Shown here one piece after another: positions 7,462 to 14,844 of a stretch of DNA of 19,702 bases (position 1 is the stretch's first letter; each line of letters starts with the position of its first letter). Position numbers and translations under genes: made by a program. Under the pieces are notes generated by a model. It worked only from the letters and a program-made list of their open reading frames with translations. It ran no database searches and had not been told where the DNA came from. The stretch is from Pararhizobium sp. (GTDB lineage: Bacteria > Pseudomonadota > Alphaproteobacteria > Rhizobiales > Rhizobiaceae). The stretch lies in assembly GCA_030655075.1 (NCBI GenBank), contig JAURWE010000107.1:1-19702 (forward strand), written 5' to 3'.

Positions 7462-8616
7462 TCATGTTGCCTTCCTCGCACGAAACGGATTATCCGGACT
7501 GTCACTCCGGAGCAGACGAGGCCATTCGATAGAGAAACGAGCCCATTTATAGTGCGCACGCAGTCGGCCGTCGGCCTTGCGCCAATGCGCTTCGCGAACG
7601 TACGAGAGATATGTGCCCGCAAACTGATCCGCGAGATATTGCGAACAGTTGATGGGAACCCGCGCCTGTTCCCGCTGCCACTGCGCCATGAATCGGCGCG
7701 CAAATTGCTGCAATTCACCTGCCAGTGCAGGATCGATATTCGAGACCCAGGGATCGGCAGGCAGATCACCGTAAAGTGCGACATAGCTTATCAGCGCGAT
7801 ATAGTAGTTCCCCAACTCGGTCAGATGGACGTCATCGGAAAAAAGCCGCTCTATCGTCCCCCGCCGCGTAGAGCCGCTGAGTCCTTTCACGCCATCTTCT
7901 GACACCGCCTGCGTGACGAGCGCGGCGAGAGCAGCTGCCGCCGGGATCAACCGGACAGGCCGCGTGCGCCCTTTGGCCGCCAGCCGATGGTTGATTTCGA
8001 TCGTCGTGCATTGCCAGGCTTTCGTCGCGGCACGCTCATAGGCGATCCAGTTCGCCGGGTCGTCGAGATCGTCGATGTTGAGCCAGGCTGCATACATATA
8101 GGTCTGACCATCGGGGTTCGATGCATGAAAGCGCGCTTCATAGTCGACAGCGTTTCCAATAGTGTCGTTCCAGATTAGGCTTTCCAAAAACGTATGCACC
8201 TCATTGAGGATCAACGTATCATAGGGTGCCTTGCCCGGGCGTCGTTTGAGTTCGTCGAGCACGTCGATCGGACGACGATCGCGATCGCTCCCCTGGCGAT
8301 AGCCTTGCAGCGCAGCGGAACCGTCGCCCTGCGTTCGCATGCGCAACGAGGAGCCTGACAGATGCTGCATGTTCCATTCGAGCGGCTCCCCGGCGTGGCC
8401 GGCCAGTGCCGCAAGATAATCGGGGAACGGCCGATCGGTGAGGCTGTGGCCCGAAATGAACAGCTTGCGCGGGCGGTCTTCCGCCGAACCATAGGCAGCT
8501 GAAAATGTACCGGTCGCAGAGGGCGTGACGCCTTCCGCTGCGCAGCCGCCGAGGCCAACGGCTGACATTGCCGCAAGCAGACGCCATCGCGATGCCGTTT
8601 TTGCACTGGCTCGCAT
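7462..8616 (-). CDS. SGNH/GDSL-like hydrolase lipoprotein
   Basis: 384 residues, starting at the ATG whose A is shared with the stop of the upstream GT26 gene (TGATG). The N-terminus is a lipoprotein signal: basic start, hydrophobic LLAAMSAVGLGGC, Cys25 as lipidation site. The first block is KLFISGHSLTD (Ser58; GHS in place of the usual GDS), the third resembles LNEVH (137-141), and the C-terminal block is SDDVHLTELG (D261 or D262 with H264), matching the DxxH catalytic pair of SGNH esterases. The likely role is removing or transferring O-acyl groups on the polysaccharide in the periplasm or at the outer membrane, but the altered first block leaves catalysis uncertain. A 55-base gap precedes the hydrolase gene. 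Confidence 0.7.
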   Translation of the reverse strand: MRASAKTASRWRLLAAMSAVGLGGCAAEGVTPSATGTFSAAYGSAEDRPRKLFISGHSLTDRPFPDYLAALAGHAGEPLEWNMQHLSGSSLRMRTQGDGSAALQGYRQGSDRDRRPIDVLDELKRRPGKAPYDTLILNEVHTFLESLIWNDTIGNAVDYEARFHASNPDGQTYMYAAWLNIDDLDDPANWIAYERAATKAWQCTTIEINHRLAAKGRTRPVRLIPAAAALAALVTQAVSEDGVKGLSGSTRRGTIERLFSDDVHLTELGNYYIALISYVALYGDLPADPWVSNIDPALAGELQQFARRFMAQWQREQARVPINCSQYLADQFAGTYLSYVREAHWRKADGRLRAHYKWARFSIEWPRLLRSDSPDNPFRARKAT

Positions 8617-9443
8617 CACCGGCGCACGTCGCGTTTCCAGTCCCGTGCGATCACGAAAATGTCGGGGCCATCGCAAAGATATCGCCGCCACATACGCGCG
8701 GGATTGGATAAAAGCCGATAGAGCCATTCCATCGCCAGTAGCTGCATGAATCGCGGCGCGCGCTTTTGCCCGCCGGTTAGGAAATCGAGGCTTGCGCCGA
8801 CACAGAAACCGATGCCGCAAGCGGCGCCGGTCTGCTTCACACGATGGGCAACGATCTCCTGCTGCGGCGATCCGACAGCGAGGAATATATAGCGAGCGCG
8901 CGTGTCGACGATGAACTGCACCGTCTTTGCGACTTCGACCGGTTGGTCGATGAATCCCATTGGCGGGTCATAATGGTGGACGTTCCTCAGCCCGTAAGCT
9001 TTGGCAAGCAGGTCGATCATAGCGGCATTGCCGCCGACGATCGCAACCCTGTCGTCCAGACGAACGATGTTTTCGAAAATCTGCTGCGTCAGATCGCTGC
9101 CCGGAATGACCGGCAAAACGACTCCCATTTTTCGTGCCAGAAGCGCGATAATTCGGCTGTCGCACAAGGTTGCCCACGCCGAGCGATAAACCGGCCACAA
9201 ATCGGGCCGCCTGCGCTGCAAGCGCACCACATGGTCGACGTTCGGGGTCACCACATAGGCGAAAGGCGCATTCCTGTCCCGTGCGTCAATCGCCTGCAGA
9301 ACCGAGGGCATGCTCAGGCGCGTGAAGCCGAGGTCCAGAAAGACGCTCGCATCCGGGTCCATGATATCGGACAATGGCGGTGATGCATGCAACGTTGCCA
9401 CGGCGGCGAACCTTCTTGCGATAGAGAATTCGGCTACGTTCAC
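8616..9443 (-). CDS. WecG/TagA/CpsF family glycosyltransferase (GT26)
   Basis: Predicted cytosolic, membrane-associated glycosyltransferase acting on lipid-linked intermediates. 275 residues, the normal family size. Family motifs in order: TPNVDHVVRLQ (66-76), which includes the conserved Thr and Asp; CDSR (94-97); GSPQQE (191-196); GASLDFLTGGQKRAP (216-230); and the C-terminal EWLYRLLSNPARMWRRY (239-255), which in TagA-type enzymes takes part in membrane targeting and catalysis. The start is uncertain: GTG 9443 gives the full-length frame without a clear Shine-Dalgarno sequence; GTG 9401 (AAGG upstream) and ATG 9362 are alternatives. It is the first gene of the leftward four-gene operon. The sugar added is unknown. 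Confidence 0.88.
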   Translation of the reverse strand: MNVAEFSIARRFAAVATLHASPPLSDIMDPDASVFLDLGFTRLSMPSVLQAIDARDRNAPFAYVVTPNVDHVVRLQRRRPDLWPVYRSAWATLCDSRIIALLARKMGVVLPVIPGSDLTQQIFENIVRLDDRVAIVGGNAAMIDLLAKAYGLRNVHHYDPPMGFIDQPVEVAKTVQFIVDTRARYIFLAVGSPQQEIVAHRVKQTGAACGIGFCVGASLDFLTGGQKRAPRFMQLLAMEWLYRLLSNPARMWRRYLCDGPDIFVIARDWKRDVRR

Positions 9444-9547
9444 CGGGGTGCCGACGAGCCCCGCCGCATTATGCAGATATGGCGCGCCAATTCTGCTAGG
9501 CGAATTCCCTTCCGATTATGCCCAATGGGCTGAGCTGGAACGAGTCC

Positions 9548-9565
9548 TTGGGAGAAGCCTCCCAA
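9548..9565. repeat. Hairpin in the divergent region before the export operon
   Basis: A perfect 7-bp inverted repeat, TTGGGAG-AAGC-CTCCCAA, with a four-base loop, followed on the plus strand by AAGTAAAA. It lies 118 bases upstream of the export gene start and 105 bases upstream of the GT26 start. With no T-run it is not a clear terminator; it could be an operator or leader structure. Confidence 0.5.
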
Positions 9566-9582
9566 AGTAAAAGGGCATCTGA

Positions 9583-9612
9583 ATTATCCCCACCCCATAG
9601 GAAGGACCGCAA
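9583..9612 (-). promoter_or_regulatory. Candidate promoter of the leftward GT26-SGNH-hydrolase-polymerase operon
   Basis: On the minus strand TTGCGG (9607-9612) and GATAAT (9583-9588) are 18 bases apart. The -35 hexamer is identical to that of the candidate tRNA-Ser promoter and the -10 matches five of six. The leader to GTG 9443 would be about 130 bases. Confidence 0.4.
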
Positions 9613-9682
9613 TCATCGAATTTCGGGAGCGAAGATAGAGAACTAGGATGGGCTCTATTCAATCGTTCCGGGAGTCGAAATC

Positions 9683-10351
9683 GTGTTCTCACCGCGCCGT
9701 GAAACCGCAGATAGCCGCCGCAAGACTCTCGTCCGTTCGGCGAGTGTCGTCATCGCCTGCATGGGGCTCGCGCTCCAGGTTCAGGCGGCGGCTCAGGAAG
9801 CCTCGCCCGAGCTCGGCGCCATCGCCGGCGCGGTTCAGCAGAGCCAGTATCTCGTCAATGCGGGCGATGACCTCGACATTTTTGTCTGGGGTGAGGAACG
9901 GATGCAGCGCGCCGTTCGCGTACAACCCGACGGGACCTTCTCGTTCCCGCTGGCGGGTACCATCCAGGCCCGCGACCGCAATGTCACCGATATCGCCGCC
10001 GAAATTCGCGAACGCATCTCGGTCAATTATCGGTCGTCGATTCCCGACGTGACGGTGTCGGTTCGCGACGCGATAGGCATGCGCTTCTATGTGGTCGGTA
10101 AGGTCCGGACGCCGGGCAGCTATACCAGCGGGACCTCGGTGAACATCCTTCAGGCATTGAGCATGGCGGGCGGCACCGCCGAGTTCGCCGATATCAAAAA
10201 CGCCGTGATCCTGCGTCAGACCCCCACGGGTCAGGTCGTGGAACCGGTCAAACTATCGTCGGTGCTCAAAGGCGGCCGTGCGATGGAGGCTGGCGTGCTG
10301 AGCAACGCGCTTCCCATGCTGCTGAGTGGCGATGTCCTCGTCATTCCTTAA
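9683..10351 (+). CDS. Outer-membrane polysaccharide export protein (OPX, GumB/Wza type)
   Basis: Predicted periplasmic/outer-membrane export channel component. 222 residues: signal peptide at about 1-38 (hydrophobic SVVIACMGLALQVQA, cleavage near AQA or AAA), Poly_export domain at about 55-128 (YLVNAGDDLDIFVWG, PDGTFSFPLAG), then one SLBB domain at about 133-180 with VVGKVRTPGSY and the GGT motif. It is short like GumB, with no second SLBB domain and no C-terminal transmembrane helix as in E. coli Wza, and I see no clear lipobox. The start is GTG 9683 with GGAG eight bases upstream; a nearby ATG at 9648 is in another frame. It is the first gene of the rightward export operon and overlaps the next gene by 20 bases. 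Confidence 0.9.
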   Translation: MFSPRRETADSRRKTLVRSASVVIACMGLALQVQAAAQEASPELGAIAGAVQQSQYLVNAGDDLDIFVWGEERMQRAVRVQPDGTFSFPLAGTIQARDRNVTDIAAEIRERISVNYRSSIPDVTVSVRDAIGMRFYVVGKVRTPGSYTSGTSVNILQALSMAGGTAEFADIKNAVILRQTPTGQVVEPVKLSSVLKGGRAMEAGVLSNALPMLLSGDVLVIP

Positions 10352-11501
10352 TCCCATTGCCAGTTCGCGGCTGATTGCGATCGGACTCCTTGCTCTCGTG
10401 CTGGCGCTTTGCGTTGCCACGAAGAGCGAGGCGCGATCTACTGTCACGTTGGATTTTGATGCCAATGTGCTTTTGTCGGACAATCCGTTTGTCACGACCG
10501 AGAAAAAGCAGGCGACGGGAGCCGTCGAACTGGTCGTAAGGCCGCGCGTCGATCTGCAACTCGATCCGAGAACCGACCTCGATTTCACGGGACAGCTAGG
10601 CTTCCGGCAATATTCCCGGCGCTATGGCAATTTCGTCACGGGTCGGTCGGATTTGCGAGTCCGGCATCGGAGCAGCGAATTTCTGACGATCAGCGGTCAG
10701 GCCAGCTACGCCCGGGATCTCGTTTCGGACTCACTCGCTGACACGATCGATTTCGCGGTCGACACCCGCAGCATCCGCGAAAGCGTTGAGGCACGCACCG
10801 CAGTAGCGTGGAGCCCCGATGCGATTACCACGATCATCGGCGACGGCGGCTGGCAGCGGTTGCGATATCCGGACTCGACGCTGCTTAGCACTACGAAAGC
10901 CTATGATTTTGGCGTCGCCGCCAACCGCCGAATGGACGAAAAGCTGACGTTGGGTGTTGAGGCGCGCAGAACGTTGAGCAACGTGCTGAATCGCGAGGAC
11001 ACATCATTCACATCGCTGAACGCGACGGCCGTCCGCCGGTTTTCCGCGCACTGGTATGGCGGCACGCGGCTCGGCATCGAATGGTCAAAAATCTATGATC
11101 CCGTCAGCCTGACGCAGCAAAGCCGCTCACGCTTCAACGGCGATGTGCATCTTTGCTACGAACCTTCGCAAACGACGGCTTGCCTCAGAAGCGCCATCCG
11201 CAGCGAAGTAAGCGGCCTCGGCGGAATTCAGCGTGAATTCTCCATCGGAACCGACGTCAGTCATCGCATATCGGAATTTGGCACCATCATTGCCGACGCG
11301 GATTATCGCCGAGCTCGTTTCCCCGGAGAGGACAGGGCTGCACGCGTCTTTGCCAGTTCGTTGCGGTACGAGCACCGCATCCGCCGCAATCTCTATCTTA
11401 CCCCCGGCGTCGCCTATTTGCAGCGCAACCGGCGCGTGGGGGAAAAAGCTGACGCAATCGTCTTTCAGATCGGTCTATCAATAAGAGGAGCACGCTCATG
11501 A
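10332..11501 (+). CDS. Outer-membrane beta-barrel protein of the export operon
   Basis: 389 residues with a signal peptide (LIAIGLLALVLALCVATKSEA, cleavage near residue 35) and then alternating hydrophobic/polar strands rich in aromatic and Arg residues, ending in FQIGLSIRGARS. This is the pattern of an outer-membrane beta-barrel, although the last residue is not Phe. No catalytic motif was recognised. Its place between the OPX and PCP genes suggests a partner in outer-membrane passage: short GumB-like OPX proteins lack their own outer-membrane helix, so a separate barrel is plausible. ATG 10332 is chosen; GTG 10326 in the same frame is equally possible. It overlaps the OPX gene by 20 bases and the PCP gene by 4 (ATGA). 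Confidence 0.75.
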   Translation: MSSSFLNPIASSRLIAIGLLALVLALCVATKSEARSTVTLDFDANVLLSDNPFVTTEKKQATGAVELVVRPRVDLQLDPRTDLDFTGQLGFRQYSRRYGNFVTGRSDLRVRHRSSEFLTISGQASYARDLVSDSLADTIDFAVDTRSIRESVEARTAVAWSPDAITTIIGDGGWQRLRYPDSTLLSTTKAYDFGVAANRRMDEKLTLGVEARRTLSNVLNREDTSFTSLNATAVRRFSAHWYGGTRLGIEWSKIYDPVSLTQQSRSRFNGDVHLCYEPSQTTACLRSAIRSEVSGLGGIQREFSIGTDVSHRISEFGTIIADADYRRARFPGEDRAARVFASSLRYEHRIRRNLYLTPGVAYLQRNRRVGEKADAIVFQIGLSIRGARS

Positions 11502-12958
11502 GCGCAGACCACGAACCCGAAGGTCTGGGCATCTTCCCACGCGAGATCATCGCCGCGCTCTATCGCAAGCGCGTCTGGGTGATTGTGCCGGTCGTGCTCG
11601 GTCTGTTGATCGCCCTTACGGCGGTTCTGTTCCAGAAAGAGCAATATCGATCGACGGCCACGCTATTGATCGATTCCCAACAGATCCCGACGACGGTCGT
11701 CGCGTCCCCGCTGGCACATGTTGCCAACGAGCGCATTGCCAAAATCCGTCAACAGATATTGAGCCGCGAGCGTCTTACGGCCTTGGTCAAAGACAATAAC
11801 CTGTTCCCTAATGAGCGGCCCGACATGCCGGTCGACGATCTGCTCGACCTGGTCCGCAAGGCTATCCAGGTGGATCTGGTGGGCGCCAATGAAGGCCAGC
11901 CGGGCGGCGGTGGTTCGACAATCGCATTTTCGCTTTCCTTCACCTATTTCGACCCGGTCAAGGCGCAAGCTGTCACCCGCCAACTAACCGACACATTTTT
12001 GGTCGAGGACAAGCGCTTCCGCACCGAACAGGTGACCGGCACCGCAGCATTTCTGGGTCGTCGTTCCGACGAATTGCGCCGCCAACTCGCCAGTCTGGAA
12101 GACAAGCGCCGCGAAGTAGAAGCGCGCTATTCGGGCGCCTTGCCTGAGCATGTCGCCATGAGTGCGCAGTCCAATTCCGCATTGCGCGCCGAAGTGTCGC
12201 GTATCGATGCGGAAACGCAGGGACTCTCGCAGCAGTCCAGCTTGCTTGCGGCTCGCGCCGACGAAGATACGCGCACGCCGCCGGGCATCGAAGCCCTGCG
12301 CCGCGCCGAAGAACGGCTGGCACAGCTCACCGCAGTCTATGCCGACGACTATCCTGAGGTGGTTGCGGCTCGAGCAGCGGTCAGGCAGCAACGCGCTTCC
12401 CTGCGTCAGGAGCAGGCATCACAAGGCCCCAGTGTCATCCAGCGCGAGATCTCGGCCAGCAACGCTCGCAGCAGAATGCTTTCGGTGCGCAGGGCCGAGT
12501 TGGTTCAATCGATTGCCGAAATGGAACGCCGGAGCGCGCAAGCGCCGCAGGCAGCCTATGAGTTGAATATGATCGAGCGGGAATATGAGAATATCCGCCG
12601 TCAGTATGAAGCTCTGCGCGAGAAGCAGCTTGATGCTCAGGTGTCGGTAACTCTCCAGTCCGAAGACAAGGGCGAGCGTTTCTCGGTCGTCGACGAGTCC
12701 AGCATGCCTCACCACCCGCTGGGGGCGCATCCCGCCGCGGTTCTGCTGGCCGGGTTGTTTGCCGGACTGGTGATCGGGGTTGGTTCGGTGCTCGGATATG
12801 AGCTTTCGGCAGGCACCATCCACGGCGCCGAGACGCTCACGCGTCTGCTGGGTGCTCCTCCGCTGACCGTGATCCCGGCGGCCAACCGTCCGCACCCCTT
12901 CGCGCGGCTCAATGCCTGGATTGGCAAGCTAAAAGCGCGCGCAAGCACCAGTAACTGA
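11498..12958 (+). CDS. Polysaccharide co-polymerase, Wzz/GumC-like chain-length regulator
   Basis: Predicted inner-membrane PCP protein that sets chain length and links the kinase to the OPX protein. 486 residues: a Wzz-type N-terminus with membrane segment at about 27-45, a long periplasmic part with charged coiled-coil stretches (about 190-390), and a second membrane segment at about 412-434 preceded by a proline-rich stretch (SSMPHHPLGAHP). The C-terminus is a short cytosolic tail of about 50 residues without a kinase domain; that domain is encoded separately by the next gene, as in sphingan loci. The start is well supported: AGAGGAG (11484-11490) lies seven bases before ATG 11498, which overlaps the preceding stop. 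Confidence 0.9.
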   Translation: MSADHEPEGLGIFPREIIAALYRKRVWVIVPVVLGLLIALTAVLFQKEQYRSTATLLIDSQQIPTTVVASPLAHVANERIAKIRQQILSRERLTALVKDNNLFPNERPDMPVDDLLDLVRKAIQVDLVGANEGQPGGGGSTIAFSLSFTYFDPVKAQAVTRQLTDTFLVEDKRFRTEQVTGTAAFLGRRSDELRRQLASLEDKRREVEARYSGALPEHVAMSAQSNSALRAEVSRIDAETQGLSQQSSLLAARADEDTRTPPGIEALRRAEERLAQLTAVYADDYPEVVAARAAVRQQRASLRQEQASQGPSVIQREISASNARSRMLSVRRAELVQSIAEMERRSAQAPQAAYELNMIEREYENIRRQYEALREKQLDAQVSVTLQSEDKGERFSVVDESSMPHHPLGAHPAAVLLAGLFAGLVIGVGSVLGYELSAGTIHGAETLTRLLGAPPLTVIPAANRPHPFARLNAWIGKLKARASTSN

Positions 12959-12986
12959 TCCAGTCATTTCCAGAAAGCAGGATGCC

Positions 12987-13802
12987 ATGCACGCTGAAGC
13001 TGAAACCGGAAAAATCGTTCCGCTCAACCCGCTAGCCGGTGACGCGGCGGCAACTCCTGATCAAAAGCTCGGGCCTATCCGGGACCACATGTTGGACTTT
13101 GAGTTGCTCCGTCGAAACCTGATCGTTGGCTTCGAGTCCACGAATAGCGAGGACGTCCACCCCTTTTCTGTGCTGAGATCGCAGCTCCTTAAGCATGTTC
13201 GATGCACCGAGAAGCGGATTTTCGGGATCATGTCGGTCCAACCCGCCAACGGGAAGAGCCACGTCGCTATCAATCTGGCGGCCGCACTGGCGCGCATCCA
13301 CCCGACCGTGCTCGTTGAACTGGACCTGCGCCGTCCCTCGATCGGCCTATCGCTCGGCCTGCCGAGCTATCATGCAGGCGTCGACGATTATCTGGCCGGC
13401 ACGGTGGATTTTCAGGACACAGGCATCCAGATTCACGATACCGAGCTGACGGTTCATCGCGTGCGCAATTCGAATGCGAACCCGGAAAGCCTTCTGTCAT
13501 CGGGCAAATTGCTTGAATTGACCGAGGCGATCCGCAATGCGCCCGACCAGCCGATCTGCATCATCGACACGCCGCCGGCGGTGATCCACGACGACATCAT
13601 GCTGATTGCTCCCGCGATCGAGAGCGTCATCATGGTTGTTCAGGAGGGACGGACAACCAAGCGCGCGCTGACGAAGACGATCAAATCGCTTAGCCCGACG
13701 CCGGTAATCGGGACTGTGCTCAACATGTCCATCTCCAGTCCGCCGCAAACGTCGGAATATGGGGACTATTATCTTTTGGACACGGTGCACCAAACGGCCT
13801 GA
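12987..13802 (+). CDS. Split BY-kinase (CpsD/ExoP C-terminal-like) with altered Walker motifs
   Basis: Predicted cytosolic tyrosine autokinase partner of the PCP protein, 271 residues. Motifs: Walker A-like QPANGKSH (G89 K90 S91), Walker A' VLVELDLRRP (108-117), Walker B ICIIDTPP (190-197), and NANPESLLSSGKL (163-175), equivalent to the family's PNPSELL segment. Two changes stand out: the first Walker A glycines are replaced (PANGKS rather than the usual PGEGKS), and the first Asp of Walker A' is Glu. The tyrosine tail is minimal, with Y258, Y261 and Y262 in SEYGDYYLLD. AGGA lies four bases before ATG 12987. The gene follows the PCP gene by 28 bases. It may be a weak kinase or an ATP-binding regulator. 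Confidence 0.85.
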   Translation: MHAEAETGKIVPLNPLAGDAAATPDQKLGPIRDHMLDFELLRRNLIVGFESTNSEDVHPFSVLRSQLLKHVRCTEKRIFGIMSVQPANGKSHVAINLAAALARIHPTVLVELDLRRPSIGLSLGLPSYHAGVDDYLAGTVDFQDTGIQIHDTELTVHRVRNSNANPESLLSSGKLLELTEAIRNAPDQPICIIDTPPAVIHDDIMLIAPAIESVIMVVQEGRTTKRALTKTIKSLSPTPVIGTVLNMSISSPPQTSEYGDYYLLDTVHQTA

Positions 13803-13826
13803 TCCCGTTTCCGCGAGGGCTTTAAA

Positions 13827-14792
13827 ATGCTGCAACAGTTGATTGCGCAACGACGGCGCTGGTTGCGGGACTTGCCCGCGCGCACGGCGCTGAAGCTCTT
13901 TAACCGCCCGCGGGTGAGCATGCTGCTCGGCCGGCGGTATGGCAAGGCGCGGTATATCCATAAGCCGGCCCTTCCGCCTCTGAAGGATTTGGACGCCGGG
14001 ATCGTCGCAGCGCTTGAGAAGGATGGGATCTACATCACGACGATCGATGCGCTCGGCCTTGCAAATGCCGAAGCCGTCATCCGCGAGTCCCGAGCCTTGG
14101 CAGAAGGGTTCGCCCAGGAAGCCCACGAGCATGTGGCGAAGGGCGAGGTCTTTACCATCGTGCCGCCGGAGCGCGTATTTCGTCATCCTGCAATCTATCT
14201 GCTCGGCCTGCAGGACCGGTTGCTCGACATCGCCGAAAACTACCTCGGCCTCCCACCCGCTTACGATGGAGTGACGATCAACTATACCGTTGCCGACGGC
14301 CGGGAGGTTTCCACCCGCAAATGGCATCGCGATTGGGAAGACCGACGGATGCTCAAGGTCGCCGTCTATTTGCATGATGTCGATGAAAGCGCCGGTCCGT
14401 TCCAGATGATCAAGCGACACGACACGCTGCAGAACGATCAGGATGGTTTCAACTATGAGTTGGCCGACGATGCCACGTTGATCGAGAGGCTGGGACCGTC
14501 ATACGCGGATGACATCGTCAGCTGTTGCGGCAAGGCGGGAACGGTGATCTTTACCGACACGGCGCGTTTCTTCCATCGCGGAAAGCCCGCCACAGGCCGC
14601 GATCGCATGGCATTATTCTACAGCTATTTTGCCCAAAATCCTCGCCATCCTTTTCTCTGCGAACGGACCGGACTGCCGCGGAGCGATGTCGCACGTCTGA
14701 CGACGACGCTTTCAAAGCGGCAGAAGAGCGCTGCGCAATGGCGCAAGCAGCTTTCGATCGCTTTGCGGATGATCCCTCCAGCCTCGCTTTGA
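13827..14792 (+). CDS. PhyH-like 2OG-Fe(II) dioxygenase
   Basis: Predicted cytosolic Fe(II)/2-oxoglutarate dioxygenase of the phytanoyl-CoA dioxygenase (PhyH) superfamily, 321 residues. The metal triad is visible as KWHRDWED (H167, D169) and the distal His in FTDTARFFHRGKP (H250). R258 or R260 in GRDRMALFYSYF is placed to bind 2-oxoglutarate. VAVYLHDVDESAGPFQMIKRH (179-198) is a typical PhyH core segment. The N-terminus is basic with no signal peptide. GAGGG (13815-13819) stands seven bases before ATG 13827. It follows the kinase gene by 24 bases and is probably the last gene of the export operon, so its substrate is likely a polymer building block or a lipid of this pathway. It is unrelated in detail to the oxygenase at 1495-2328. 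Confidence 0.82.
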   Translation: MLQQLIAQRRRWLRDLPARTALKLFNRPRVSMLLGRRYGKARYIHKPALPPLKDLDAGIVAALEKDGIYITTIDALGLANAEAVIRESRALAEGFAQEAHEHVAKGEVFTIVPPERVFRHPAIYLLGLQDRLLDIAENYLGLPPAYDGVTINYTVADGREVSTRKWHRDWEDRRMLKVAVYLHDVDESAGPFQMIKRHDTLQNDQDGFNYELADDATLIERLGPSYADDIVSCCGKAGTVIFTDTARFFHRGKPATGRDRMALFYSYFAQNPRHPFLCERTGLPRSDVARLTTTLSKRQKSAAQWRKQLSIALRMIPPASL

Positions 14793-14844
14793 ACGACCCG
14801 ACCGCTGGGACGACGATCGCAGCTGGCTGAATATGCGTAGCGCC

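Noticed and set aside
7407..7784. N-terminal extension of the hydrolase frame
   Set aside because: It overlaps the SGNH gene by more than 300 bases, is Arg/Ser-rich and precedes the signal segment; GGAG six bases before ATG 7406 marks the real start.
8617..8820. N-terminal extension of the SGNH lipoprotein frame
   Set aside because: It overlaps the end of the GT26 gene and would bury the lipoprotein signal; the TGATG overlap at 8616 fits better.
13497..14420. 307-codon minus-strand open frame over the kinase and dioxygenase genes
   Set aside because: Antisense to two genes with clear family motifs; rich in His/Arg/Asp as expected of a GC-driven shadow frame.
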